64,000 nucleotides of DNA from Kappaphycus alvarezii (taxonomy: Eukaryota; Rhodophyta; Florideophyceae; Gigartinales; Solieriaceae): the NCBI GenBank assembly GCA_002205965.3, contig NADL03000740.1, positions 434,001 to 498,000 of the forward strand, written 5' to 3'. Position 1 is the first letter of the stretch. Every line of letters begins with the position of its first letter. Position numbers and translations under genes: made by a program. This document shows positions 14,641 to 26,817 of this stretch, piece by piece. The notes beneath the pieces are model-generated. The model worked only from the letters and a program-made list of their open reading frames with translations, had not been told where the DNA came from and searched no databases.

Positions 14641-17600
14641 GGTGCAATTTGTATTGATAACGATGGATTGATGAGCAAATAAGCTTTTTCCTATTGTAGT
14701 GTAGCGATTGATATTCTTCACTGCTGTAATTTGAAAGCGAATTGTTACGAAAAGCGGCTACTCGGCAAATTTAATAATTCGCAAATTTGATAGATCTCTT
14801 TTAATCCTTCATAAAATCTAAAGATACAGTAATATGTACTGTTGCTTCCTGAATTAGTACCTTCTCACGCAACAACCAAAATAACTTTCCACGGAATCTC
14901 TTGACCCAAATTTCATAATTTTTTATTCTACATGGCTTCATGCAACCTCCATGACACCTTAAATTGTCGAGAGTAAATGCAAATGTCCTCAATTTGAAGG
15001 AAAAAGTATGATATTTTGAGCGACGGCTGAAAGGAGCGCGAGGGAGTTGTTTTTAGATAAAGCCAAGGGTCTACGGCAAGGAACAGCTGCATTTTACATA
15101 CCTCATTGCATTGAATTGAAGCAATAAAATCCACCCTAGATTATAAAGGCATTTTTGCATCTATTTTCGACCGATTCTACCACCGAGCCATATCCGTAGT
15201 TACCAATAACCATAGTTGAATTTGAGGGTTATAATCAGTAAATATTTTCTAAACAGAACGATAAATTCATTTTTTTATCAATACCAAGTGCGTATTATTC
15301 CTTTACTAAAGTGGATGTCCGCTTTAATAATTGAAAAAGTGAACTTTTCCTTGCAGTTTCGATTTCAGCGGCACCACCAGAGCCTTTAATTTATCATTGG
15401 GTTCAATTACGCCTTATTCTAAAGAAATAATTGAACTTTTTTACTAATATCATAATAGTCTAATTCTTTTTCGCCGACCAGGCATGTAAATTTAGGGATT
15501 AGACATTTTCCTACTGCAAAATCCGTGTGTAGCTCATCATTTTCAGTACCTCAAGGGCACCAATCGGAAATATTACTGCACTTCTTTAATAAACACCCGA
15601 CTCCTTTTAACAGTGACAGAAATATTCTAATCCAGCAGGGGCGAATTATGTGACGATGTGTCCTTATCGCGTCTGCATTTTTGTTATGCTACCATTCTTT
15701 TTTTGTCAGGAGTGTTTCTGTTCGAGTTATGAGAAAGTGTTTGTCTCGACATTGCTTTTATCTCGTGATGTATTATATTTATTGCGTGGATGGTAGCATT
15801 AACTCCAAGGGGGAGATTATATTTTGGACACGCAATCCTGACGGGCTTGCTTTATATCCTTTAGATTAGTGCTTATACTGAATCGTGGTGACTGTACTTT
15901 TTTGCCTCGTTTTAAGCTATAATGGCTCCATTTGGCTTCGAATAGACTATCAAGTCCAGGGTAGAGAAACCACGCAGTACACGTTCGGGCCTAGAATCAT
16001 CAAGGTAAAGACCTTGGCCATCCACAGAGCCAACTAAAAAGACCTGCGTGTATCAAACTAGACTTTTTATGTATCCAACAGTTTCCCCTGAACCTCTCAT
16101 TCCATTTGGTTTGCTCTCATTCCCCTGGTAAAGGAAATATCGGCAGTACAGTGCTATCTGTCTTGGAAGCTTCTGCAGGAAGTGATTTATATTAGCACCG
16201 ATATATAGCAATTTTCGAGCAATCTTATGCACTCGGTTTATAGGCAAGAGACATAGGGAAAAATTTTCTATCATCAACCGAGAGGGTAAACAGATTACAT
16301 TTGTCTGCTTTTATTTACAAAGCCAATAAAGCCTAATTTGAAGCAATAGGTCAACCCTAATTAACGGTAATGCATTTGAGAAACATTTTGAATTGTGTGA
16401 ACAATTTACTATGAGGTTTTAAAGTACCACGGGCGAATGCACTAATGTTTTTATACCTTTTTATCATTAACCGACAGCTTGAGCTTCCGATAGGATTTTT
16501 CGGACGAAAGAACCTTTCCAGACGCCTATGTTAAATCAGAACGGTAATTAATCCACCAACCCCCAAAAATTCTATCATGAAAGAATAGATTCAAACAAAC
16601 AATCTCAAAGTTTACCCCCTAATTTACAGGAGCAATTAATTACTCCTGTACGATAAGCATTATCAACGCTAAATACTCTTACACCTGAATAGATAACTTA
16701 GTGGTACCAAGAAGTACCTGAAGATTGTTATTGGAGCTATATATTACCGAGAAAGGACCATATAAAACTGTTTCAATCGCTTTTGATTGCAGCAATGAGC
16801 CTCGGAGAAATTTTTCCGACCCTAAAGTATAATAAATCTATTTAAATTCGTATGCGTTTTTTGCAGAGCAAAATAAGAGTCCTAGCTGTAATTACAGCGG
16901 ACTATAACTGTATCTCGGTCAGATTGATTCATAATCATCATATACCTCACGCCAAGTGGGCCTTAGGGAATCGATCATCATAAGTAGCACTTTCAAAATT
17001 TCGGTTTGTCTCCTCGATTCAATCGCTACTAGTTATGTTAAACGAATAATTTCCATCTTATATAAATTAGAAAGGAGGATAGCAGGACCCCAATCAAGCA
17101 GACTCGCAAAGATTTGGCCAACAATATTTTACAATGATCTCCCTGAAATGCATAAGTTATATTCAACATTACTGAAACGGAGAGGGAGGTAGCCGGGGCC
17201 CTGCTAAAGGATTAAAGGAGACGATGGTAGTGAGTTTCAGAAAACTTGGGGCAAAGGGTGAATGAAGTGTGTCTAAATTCCCCAAGAATCCAGAAGACCA
17301 GCCTCATTTTGTAGTCAGTACTGTAACTCTAGCCGATTACATGTGGATTCTAGCTCACTCACTAGAAAATGCAGTTGTAACTAAAGAATAGGTACTGATA
17401 AAGTGTAACTACTAACAGAACTACCATAAAGACCTTTAGCGTGTCGCTTCGTCAAATAAGTTGGTTACGCTTAAGTAAAATGATTAGGTAAAAAATTATC
17501 ATTTTACTTATGACCCGTAAGATTAAAATCAATTCATAGAACTAAATTCCTATCCAAGTTTTCTGTTACAGCGCTGTGTAATAGAGAACCAGGATAACGA

Positions 17601-18250
17601 CAACGACCAATTCTTTACTACACGGGGTGTTAAAAAGACATTGCTACAATTAACGAGGAAAAATTAACTTAAGTGAAGGTTGTAGATTTTCATAACGACT
17701 TAACAGCGTAGATGTCGTTGATCCTTCAACCATATATCACTACTTGATCTTAAGGTCGTAACACGAGCCACGAAATGTTACTACCTTGAGGTCGATTAGA
17801 CCGATATGTATTATGTTATAAGTGGTGAAACCGAAGAAGGTTTTAGACGAAGATTGATAGGAATGCAACGGATTATTGAGAATTAGGAACTTTCACCAAC
17901 AGCAACCCCAAATTTTCAATTTACGGGAAGATGTTGGAGGCTAGAGTGCCATTGGTGATTAGCGACCAGCCATAATGAAAGGAAAAGAAGTAATTAATAG
18001 AAACAGGATTTAATTACAGGAAAAACGAAATATCGTGAAGGAAACTAGATGAAGCCAGAGATGCTGTTGGAACGCTTGTTGCGAAGAACCCATGAGTCAA
18101 ATTCTGAGCCAGCGCTGGGTCTGCTTATTTTTCTGGAGCCCTCGAGACCATAAACGTATTAATGTAGCTAACCATGTTAAGTTACCTTCTGCAGTTCGTT
18201 AGTAAGTAAGTTTCAGCAATATGAAAAATATCAAACTTGCAGACAATCTA
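14641..18250. other. AT-rich region, continued
   Basis: This resembles the first part of the window: only short frames (up to 78 codons) with no recognisable features. It ends fairly abruptly near 18,250, where the sequence turns balanced in composition. Confidence 0.55.
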
Positions 18251-18486
18251 GATCGATATTTTTGCTCAGTAAGGAATCCTATATTGCAATAAGTTCAAGT
18301 GCAAGTCGGGGCAAAATGGGGAAAGCATGGGTGCGATTCTGCGTTGCGGCTCTGACAGCTGTGTCCCGAAAGGAAAGGAGCAAAATCTGGACGGTGAGCC
18401 CACGGGGTTGATCAGTTTTGAGAGCCTTATCCTGGTTGCTCCTGTTAACAGAGTAATGGATAGGGGGGGGGGAGACGTCTTTACGG

Positions 18487-19667
18487 TTGTGGGAGAACTC
18501 AGACGCGCCAAGGGGGCCTAAAATAGGACATGCAAAAATCGATGGAGAAAAGACTACCATGATCAGCTCTGTCAGTGCACCACAGCCCTGGGAAGGCGTA
18601 AAACCCATCCACCAACGCAGAAGCACTAACTTAACAAAGCAAGAACGGACAAGATCAAACACAAGCTCAAGCACCGACTCTCGACAAGGACTACCTCACA
18701 CTCTAAGAATTCCGCGAAGAACAGTAGACGAGGAGGATCGACATTGAGTTCAAGGCCTGTTTTTTTCCTACTAGGTTTTTTTGGACCTGTTCATGGACCC
18801 GACCGATCTCATGAATAACACTCGACCCCGCTCCGAAAACTCTATGGTTACCATCTTAGTTTTCCCCGATAACATAGCCCTAGATGGCTCTTCGTCGGGA
18901 GTAAATAAAATGTTATCACACCACATCGATGACCTTAACGATATACCTACCAGCCCACCTACCGCAGGTCCCGAGAGAGAGAAAGTGGATACCTTTATCC
19001 TGAGCTTACTATGGGTGTGCTACACACACTCGACTAGCAACGGCTGAATCAAAATCCGCACTTGCGAAGGGAAGGAAAAACTTGAGTCCACCGGGGCTTT
19101 TAGGCGCCTACCAAACACGCCCTCCCGCATCGATGGCTGTCGACCTCGATTCCAAAGTCTCCCGTCGTCACCTCTGCTTAAGCTCACAAATATCCATGTT
19201 CCTTTCATACGCTGCCACCCGTTTCCCTCCTCCGTTGCAGTGTCCTCTTACGGAAAAGGTTTGGGTGTTTACTCTTGGAAGATATATTCGATCTATTCTA
19301 AAATTTTCCAGACAACCACAATTGACTCAGAAGGGCATACCGACAAAGAACTGGAGAGGAACTACGCTCCTTTACAGGCACCTTAAGGCAAGCCATCCAG
19401 CAGGCCGCATTAGATATGACGGCTGCTGCAGCGTGCCTTTGCATCCAAATCCCCGTGTCCTCTTGTGCTTTATTGCAGCCCGTATCCCAAGTGGACATCA
19501 TTCAAGATAACTCAGACTCCTGCATCACCTCGTTTGTCCTGATCCTTATGATGCCAGTCAACTCCGGCCACAACACCCTCGAACTGCCACTCCGCCAGCT
19601 GCGCAACAAGACCGAGCTTCTTGAGAGACTTGGTGGCTCCGCCTATCGAAAGCAAAAGCAAAAATGA
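18487..19667 (+). CDS. Unidentified candidate protein-coding region
   Basis: A run of plus-strand frames (18487-18747, 18781-19047, 19082-19510 and 19416-19667) overlaps or nearly abuts and reads as protein-like sequence with balanced codon use, unlike the desert to its left. The last frame ends in a hydrophobic stretch followed by a charged, Leu/Arg-rich tail (ELPLRQLRNKTELLERLGG) and a basic terminus. Shifts between frames would be needed for one protein, as in the identified genes nearby. I do not recognise a domain, and minus-strand frames also exist across 18266-18674, so both strand and extent are uncertain. It lies upstream of dihydroorotase on the same strand, about 960 bases away. 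Confidence 0.3.
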
Positions 19668-20412
19668 AGAATTACCGTAAATTTTTGGTGAAAATAAGTG
19701 GGGGGGACGATGTATGCACTTTACACTGATTGTAAATGTGTGGTTCATTAAAAAGTATGCGGGTCCTGTTTATCGAGATACAGTACTACAGTATTTGGGA
19801 CCCCTACAGTATTTTAATTTAAAAGGATTTTTCTCCAAACTGCGTGTATTCCATGAGTTTTCCAATACTGTACTGTGGGCGTTCTCTCTTAAGAAACGCA
19901 CATCTCTTGTAGGGGAAATTTTTGGGTAATTTAATGTATGGAGGATGTGATCGGTCGTATCTACCCCGCTGGGAGTGCGTTGTGCGGGACAAGTCGTCTC
20001 TGGGTAAACCTAAATAACATTCCTTACAGAGCCGGCTCAATGCCAGCGAACAGGCATGCCGCGTTAAGACATGACGGCGGCGGCCGCGTGCCGTTGGGTA
20101 AGCACCGCTCTATCTCTGGTACGTCTCATGCACAGATTTGTACTTTTACGGCAAAGCTTTGAAAAAAAATGTTTTTTTTTGTTTTCCATATTGGGGGGGC
20201 CACACATGCTGGCTGTGTCGCAATGGACAATTTGCATGGGGAATTTTTCTCTTCCATTTATGTACGGTATATGCCCGGTCCGTTTTTTTAAAATATCTTA
20301 TGTACGGTAAGCGGAAGATAAGAGCTGATTTGACCCTAGGGGTCACCTTCTGACCAATTGGGCTGCGTTAGAATGGCTAATTGGTCCTGATGTCTATTTT
20401 ACGCCTTGACTA

Positions 20413-20482
20413 CGGTACAGTAAATTACTATAGTTCGCATTTGCATGAACTTGCTGTACATACAGTACAGTACAGTAACTGT
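20413..20482. repeat. TACTGTA/TACAGTA cluster upstream of dihydroorotase
   Basis: Several overlapping copies of TACAGTA and GTACAGTACAGTA lie within 70 bases, ending about 145 bases before the first supported dihydroorotase codon. Further copies occur at about 19780-19818 and 19866-19880. The rest of 19,668-20,600 has only short overlapping frames without recognisable content. Confidence 0.7.
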
Positions 20483-20625
20483 GTATTGTCCGTAATTTTT
20501 TTTTCGCGCATTTCATGTATGATACATACCCAGTTCAAATGTCTTCCCATACGTTCAGTGCTCATAAATTTGGCCCGCCGTCGACCGGATCACTGATGTG
20601 ACTTCGGAAATCCATCTATCGGGTA

Positions 20626-21811
20626 TTGGCCAGTGCCGCAGCCCGATACGCAATTCTTCAACGCCGAGGAGTCTGTGGCGCTGCATACCATTCTCAACCT
20701 ACCTCTCATACAACTCAAGCACGACAGACTGAACATGCCTGTTCAAACCACGGCGACAGGGAACTAGTTACTTTGACCATTCGAAAACCGGATGACTTCC
20801 ACGTGCATTTTCGTGATGGAGAGATGCTTAAGGTCGTTGCACCTTTTACGGCCAGCCAATTTTCTCGTGCAGTCGTCATGCCGAACCTCAAACCGCCAGT
20901 AAGAACTTTCTCAGATGCTGCTGCCTACCGTGACAGAATTCTTGCAGCAGTTCCGAAAGCCGCCTCATTTACACCTTCATGACCTATACTTAACTGACAA
21001 CCCTCACCAGAAGACATTCGAGAAGCTTATCATCTGGATTCGTTAAATCCTGCAAGCTGTACCCAGCCGGGGCTACGACCAATTCGGCTCATGGGGTCAC
21101 CTCCGTGGTCAACGTGTATGATGTGCTGAAACCATGGAGGAGGTGGGAATGGTTCTTTGCATTCACGGTGAATCGACCTCTCCTTGATGTTGATGTATTC
21201 GACAAGAAGCAGAATTTGTGAACAACACTTTGCCGAAAATTTTGAAGGACTTTCCAAGTCTAAAGGTGGTTCTTGAGCATGTGACGACGGCCGATGCCGT
21301 CAATTTTGTGAGATCAACTCCTGGAAGTCGCCTAGCTGCAACAATTACTGCCCATCATCTCCTTTACAGCCGCCAGGACATGTTTTGGAGGTGCCAAGAT
21401 TCATCCTCATTTGTTCTGCCTACCTATTCTTAAAAGGGAGACCCATCGACAAGCTCTTCTGGAGGCGATTGCAAACGACAATGACGGCAAGTTTTTTGCC
21501 GGCACGGACTCTGCTCCACATGCAGAGGGCGCAAAAATATGCGATTCGGCTGCGCAGGAATTTTCACCGGTATATGCGCCGTCGAGCTGTACGCAGAGGC
21601 CTTTGAGGAGGCATGTTGCGCTGCCTAAGCTTGAGGCTTTCCTAAGTGAGAACGGGGCCAGGTTTTATGGCATTAACCTGAATCAGGGCACAATCACCCT
21701 CCAAAAAACTTCACGGATGATACCCAAAAGCTCTTCGTTGCTGTGGCAGCAGAAACAATTGTACCATTGCGCAGTGGCGATCGGGTTGGATGGACAGTAA
21801 AAGCACAGTAA
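20626..21811 (+). CDS. Dihydroorotase, bacterial (E. coli PyrC) type
   Basis: This enzyme closes carbamoyl-aspartate to dihydroorotate in pyrimidine synthesis. The E. coli-type family fingerprint is present in order: the metal-binding HxH in DFHVHFRDG (about 20791-20817), MPNLKPPV, the carboxylated-lysine region KLYPAGATTNSAHGVT (about 21053), HGE (about 21165), VLEHVTT, CLPILKRETH, and the catalytic GTDSAPH (about 21500). The C-terminus VPLRSGDRVGWTV leads to a TAA at 21809-21811. About 45 residues precede the conserved domain, suggesting an organelle transit peptide. The conserved frame is open from 20614 but has no ATG, so the true start is unresolved; 20626 is a TTG. At least six frame changes (about 20975, 21050, 21130-21170, 21330-21390, 21590 and 21700) interrupt it, yet all metal ligands survive. 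I read these as assembly indels, less likely tiny introns or a recent pseudogene. Confidence 0.85.
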
Positions 21812-22051
21812 AGCACAGCAATCGTGGCAGTATGCGCGGTCACGAACTCGGAATCTCAGATGCAATGTTTCAGTTTAGAGTGCTTCCGAGCTGTCCTATC
21901 ACTTGAAATCGCCTCGCCGATAGTGACACGCCGATTTCATTCTTTAAATAGAGCAGTTCGGCTATAGTCAAGAGGCCCACGGTTTGTCAGATTCATATCA
22001 TCAATCCAGTTAAGAACGCATGCCCAGTGGCATTGTTACGCAAGGTGATAG

Positions 22052-23158
22052 TTACAAATCAATCCGTTCTACTGATCCTTGGGCCTTCTCTCGCAAATGA
22101 TTGTAGTATCCAGTTCGCATAGGTCCTTCAAAAAGAAATAAATGTGGACTAGGTCAGAGTTGTTTTGGGCAACAGAGAGGCCTGCTTGTCTCATGGAACC
22201 AGAACTGAGTGAATAAAATGAGGAACAACTTACTATCTTTTTCAAGATATCCAAAGCTCCGTGTGCATCATCTCCTTTCGCAGTTGAATGAGAATATGAA
22301 CCTTTGCCTGTAATGCGTAGCGGCCTCCGGCTCAATTGAAAGCAGCTCCTCACAAGCAGCCAATTCATCCTCGAGCAGAACAGGCTTGACTGCGGCCTTG
22401 CTTCCCTTCGCTGGGGCACCGGCCAGCAACCATCGATGGTAAAACCATGCAGATTGAACATCGGGCTCGGTATAAAATGCTTGGCGCACAAGCTGAAGCT
22501 CATCTGCAAGGAAGGCATCAGCGGTCTTTGCGTGAATGCGTGGAAGCAGTACACTGCGATGATGCCAAGCAGAGTAGTTAGCAAAGTCCTCGTTAATTTT
22601 GCTGTGGACAAACGCAAGTTCGTTCTTGGATTCGCCGTCCTCTGCTCTGGGGATTGAGCCTTGACAATTGCACGTACACGCATCCTGTGAGCCCATCCAT
22701 GAAAATTTCGACCATCCTTGGATAGCATGTACGCACTTAGCTGCTTTTCTTGCTTGATGGCTTGATCTATAATATCTCGATCTACCCTAGCGTAGATGGC
22801 CATTTTCCAAAAGCCATAAACGGTGGTGCCAAGCGGCATACGCCTTTGGGTGGCGTTTCAATGCTCGCGTGGTAAGTTCTAGTTCTTCTCGAAATACTGG
22901 TCAAGAGAGACGAGTTCATTGTGTCTTGCGATTAACACCTCGCGTCGGAAGGACCAAAGTGTATACTCATCTGGATTTGCTTCCAGGGCGCGCTCGATTA
23001 TTCTGTAGCTGGCATCAAATTGGTTGTCCAGAGGAGATGGCACCGGAGTGTTCCGGACGATCAGGGCGCGACGAATCAAATTGGCGAGAATGTGTTGCGC
23101 TCTACTCTTGACGCTGCTGCTCAGCACTGAGCCGTGCCCCTCTTTTGACACCGTGCAT
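22052..23158 (-). CDS. Rab geranylgeranyltransferase (type II) alpha subunit
   Basis: This is the alpha subunit of the heterodimer that attaches geranylgeranyl groups to Rab GTPases. I chose the start at 23158 because the peptide begins MHGVKRG, like yeast and animal homologues (MHGIKR/MHGRVK). Several protein-prenyltransferase alpha repeats follow: NPDEYTLWSFRREVL, DGRNFHGWAHRM, NYSAWHHRSVLLP and DVQSAWFYHRWLLAG. The end EGPMRTGYYNHLREKA matches the family C-terminus (DPMRATYLDDLRSK in human), with TAA at 22052-22054. The leucine-rich-repeat and Ig-like extensions of mammals are absent, as in yeast. At least five frame changes occur. One interruption may be an intron: a GTAAGT donor starts at 22233 between LDILKKI and the last exon. 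The gene converges on dihydroorotase, with about 240 bases between their stops. Confidence 0.85.
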
Positions 23159-23290
23159 ATTCGATGCAGTCCGAAAGCAAGCGCCGCCGGGGTCCTACCG
23201 TAACCTACCGTGATCGGATACGAACGTACTCTATTTGCGGTCAGCACCGGTGAAGGAAGGATGACGCTGTCTTGCCTTTAAGGTAGTAAC

Positions 23291-23392
23291 AGTCTTGTAC
23301 AGTTCCGTATGAAGCAACATTACAGTAAATACAGTAGAGCTGTGGTATCTTACAGTAACATTAGAAAATGTAGTTACTGTAATGTAGCTTCG
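23291..23392. repeat. TACAGTA/TACTGTA cluster upstream of RabGGTase alpha
   Basis: Within 100 bases are TTACAGTA (three times), ATACAGTAG, TTACTGTAA and GTACAG. The cluster begins about 130 bases upstream of the start codon of the minus-strand RabGGTase alpha gene. Confidence 0.75.
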
Positions 23393-23459
23393 GCACTCTT
23401 GGGTAGAAGAAACTTTACTTCATATACTTCTTTACATGTTCTTCACCACATCTTTCATC

Positions 23460-26400
23460 ATGCCACCACACCCCAACACCCACTTTCCCCTCCTCCTGCG
23501 GCCGCCGCGCCCTCTCCGTCTCCCGCGCGGCCGCCCTCTCCGCCCGCATGGACGGGCAGACGTCCTCCCCCTGGATGCGCGCGCCGTACGCGGTCGTCGC
23601 ATCCGCCTTCCATCCCGCCCATCCACCCCCTCCACGCTGCGTCCGTTACCATCGGTGCAGCTCCCATAAATCGACCCGCCATTGGCCAGAATTTCCTGAA
23701 TCTCCGAAGGCGCGCCACATGATTGGCCACCGGAAGAATTTTCCCCGGCTGACCTTGCCGCGCCCGCGCCCAGTAGATACTGAACGCATTAAACTTCTTT
23801 CACTCCTCGCCACCTTCACTGAGAACCACTGCCGCCTCGACCTTCGCACGGTGAGCCCGAACCCGTTCGCCCGCCTGCCCCCGACCTCCTCCACGTGGGA
23901 TTTGCCCGTCCACTACGTCCTTTTCCCATCATTCGACGCAGCCCTCCGCCAGCTCTGCTTGGCCGCCGCCCTCGCCAAGACAAACCTGCCCCCCTTCGTC
24001 CTAATCCCGCACGTCAGGAAATTGTTTTACCTTTACTTTCCCGCCCCGACCCGCCCTGACGTTTTCAACGTCCACGCTCACCCTCGTCTGACCTATCCGG
24101 ACCTGCACTTTCGCCGCTTACGCTCACCCAGCACTGCTCGTCACTGGATATCTCCGCCGCCAGGTGTGGCCACCCGCCTGCAACGTTGAGCTGCTCGCCT
24201 GGTCAGCCCCAAGCTGCGTTCGTGGGTTGCCACCCACGTCCGCAACGCAATGGCGATCGCCCTACGTCACGATGCCCCTCATTGCTGACGCGCGCCGCCC
24301 GACCCGGAATCCCGCCCGCACGCCTGCCCGCCACCGGCCGAACACCGTCAAACCCACCGCGCCTGCCCCGACGAAAAATGCCCCAACCTCACCCGTCCGC
24401 ACAAGCCCCCAAACGCCCAACGAGGGCACGCCTCCTCCCACTGCCGCTCCCGCCCCGCCCTCGACACACACCCGACCTCACACTCCGGTCCCCGGGCTCT
24501 TCCCCGCCGGCGTCAAGACGCGATGCCCTGCAACCGAAGAAGCCCAGGCGTCGGAGTTCCTCATGGTGCCCAACGCACCACCGGCGCCCACGGCCGTTCT
24601 CCTCCCACCGTCGCCTCCGCGCAACATGGGTAAGGAGTCCGCCCCGCACGTTCCCATGCAGCCGCTGACGGCTGGCATACAGGGTGTGGAGGAGCCCCTC
24701 CTTCAGCCAAGAGGCCAGTCGGCCTAACGCCGCTCCTCCCAACCATGGATTCGGTCCACCCCATGTAATCGGACCACCGGCCGCATGAGACATCGGCGTC
24801 ATTCCCCTTGCCCACTCCCCTGGAAATCCTCTCACCACCCCACCGCGACACGGATATCTTCCAGGATATCCCGCGCCCTGCCTGACCCAATTTATCCTGC
24901 TGTTTATCAAGTTGGTGAAAGCTGCGGCAAATGCCCGTGGTGAAGACGCTACTCAACGAGCATTCCTCTACCTCCACATGTTGCCACGGCTGTCCTCCGT
25001 CGCTGTCTTCGGGGAGCGCGGATGGCGGTACCCCAAGAGCCAACGGATCGCCCTCCGAGACCGCCTCCGTCGTGGCTCACAGTGGGGAGCACTCTGGGCC
25101 GAAGCTCTCGCAGCTCAAGCTCGGCTTGAATGGTGGGAAGGAACACGCTGTGTGCCCCGACAGTCCCCGGCGACGCCGGCGCGCCCGTCGTGCAGAGGCC
25201 CTTTGCGCTGATGCGCGATACGGTAAGGCCATGCGCGCCCTCCACAACGGCCCGCTCGCGACGTCAACGACCCGGCCACGATTCAGCGGCTCCGGGATCT
25301 GCACCCGTCCCGCCGCGCCCTGTCTCGCCGCTCCCGGAAGGACGACTCCCGCCGCCCCCGTGCTTGAGGCTGCCATGGAACACGCGGTCCGCGGCGTCCC
25401 GCGGGACACCACCGCCGGACCTGAACGAACGCCGTCCCGCTGGTTTCACCTCTGGTTAAGACTCGCATCAGTCCTGGAGCCGGCGTGACCGGTCTGTGTG
25501 TCCTGACACAGCTCGTTTCCCGGCTCGCACGGGGGAACTCCCTGACGCTCTGCTCCCCCTCGTGGCAGCGGCGACGCTCCTCCCGCTTCAGCCGACTCCC
25601 GACAAGGTCCGCCCGATTGCCATCGGGTCTGTGCTCCGCAGGATAGTGACGAAGGCACTGCTCCCGGCCGCACTAGCCGATTCACACTCGGTTATGTCGC
25701 CGCACCAGAGGCCAACGGTGTTAAAGCCGTGTTGGACTTTATTGTCCACGACACCCGCACGACACTACGCCGCTTCTCCGCCACCCGATGTCGACACGGT
25801 CCTCATAGACGCCAACAACGCCTTTAACCGTGTTGATTGGCAGTCTATGCCGGACCACCTACCAATGCTGCCCCCTCGCTAGCCCGCTTCGCAAACATGA
25901 TCTACGGCCGACTGCAACCGCCATTGCTTGTCCCGAACTGGGATCGCACGTCATACCAAGTGCCCAGGGCACCAACAGGGTGACCCGGCCAGCATGTTGT
26001 TTTCTCGTTAACGATCCAACCCCTCATCCGTCGGGTTGCTGAGATCCCGACATTGCTCTGTGCATGGTTCTCCGATGACGGCCAGATCGTCGGGAACCTT
26101 GGCGCCATCGTCAGGCGCTCAGACTCCTCGCCGAGATGGTCCACGGTTGGCTTCCATGTCAACCCACGTAAGACATGATATATTGGCCTCACGTCATGCC
26201 TCCGGATCGAGCAGCCCCTCTTAGCGGAATTCCCTCTCGCAGAGTGCTCGCGGGACGGCTTTCCGCTTCTAGGGCCCCCATTGGCAACAAAGCTTCAAGC
26301 CTCCCCGCTCCCTGAACTGGCACATCTTCTGCGCCTTACACGCCGAAGTTCACGTTTCGACCTCTGGCGTTTGATTCCCTAGGTGCCCTTCCCCTGGTAC

Positions 26401-26480
26401 AATTTGCGTTTATCGAAGAGTTAGTTCCGCGGATCGCGTCCAAGTGTCACTCGACACTTGGCGTTATCCGCCGCCATATC
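23460..26480 (+). mobile_element. GC-rich non-LTR (LINE-like) retroelement
   Basis: This 3-kb block is strikingly GC-rich, unlike every neighbour, and codes on the plus strand for a reverse transcriptase of the non-LTR type (next entry). The first 1.4 kb encodes Pro/Arg/Ala-rich sequence without a domain I recognise. Long terminal repeats, integrase and RNase H were not seen. A roughly 30-base direct similarity (around TAGATACTGAA and GCATTAAAC) occurs at about 23775 and 26618, near the two ends. No clear poly-A tail or target duplication is visible, so the ends are approximate and the element may be truncated. Confidence 0.6.
24912..26360 (+). pseudogene. Non-LTR retroelement reverse transcriptase
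   Basis: The region shows the order typical of single-ORF non-LTR reverse transcriptases: an alpha-helical pre-domain (GKAMRALHNGPLA, then TIQRLRDLHPSRR), a TAGP-like loop, the fingers motif KVRPIAIGSVLRRIVTKAL (about 25597-25660), palm motif A in DVDTVLIDANNAFNRVDW (about 25788-25850), motif B QGDPASMLFF (about 25975) and motif C with the paired aspartates as FSDDG (about 26070). Several frame changes separate these motifs, at roughly 25240, 25480, 25700, 25860 and 26160. The catalytic aspartates are retained, so recent activity cannot be excluded if the shifts are assembly errors. The endonuclease domain is not evident. Confidence 0.7.
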
Positions 26481-26610
26481 TACGTACCAGCGTGAGTTGC
26501 ACTCTCTGGTCATCCATTGCTCAAGCTATCCTGTCCGAGCCCCGATGCGCATGGACGACGAAGTACATCCGGTTCGATCTTAGCCGTGCAGTTAAGACGT
26601 GCGCAGTCCC

Positions 26611-26745
26611 CAGTACTGTAGATACTGAATGCATTAAACCTCTCCAAAAATTGAGTATTGAGTGGGACAGATACTTGAACAAGTGCTTGTTTACGGAGGG
26701 AGTACAGTATATTTTGAGTGTGTTTACATATTGTACTGTGAATTA
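26611..26745. repeat. TACTGTA-type motifs after the LINE-like element
   Basis: AGTACTGTAGATACTG, GTACAGTATA and TTGTACTGTGAATT lie within 135 bases. The 18-base string ACAGCAACAGGGATAACT also occurs twice, 33 bases apart, at 26787 and 26820. Confidence 0.55.
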
Positions 26746-26817
26746 AACAATAGAGAAACACATAACACTTTTCAAGCAAATAGCTAACAGCAACAGGGAT
26801 AACTAAACAAGTACGCA

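Noticed and set aside
18266-18674. Minus-strand frame of 131 codons
   Set aside because: It overlaps plus-strand frames that connect better with downstream sequence, and its composition (hydrophobic, Cys-rich, no domain) looks like an antisense shadow.
24262-25468. Several long frames on both strands in the GC-rich block
   Set aside because: High G+C removes stop codons by chance. Only the plus-strand frames carrying reverse transcriptase motifs are supported.
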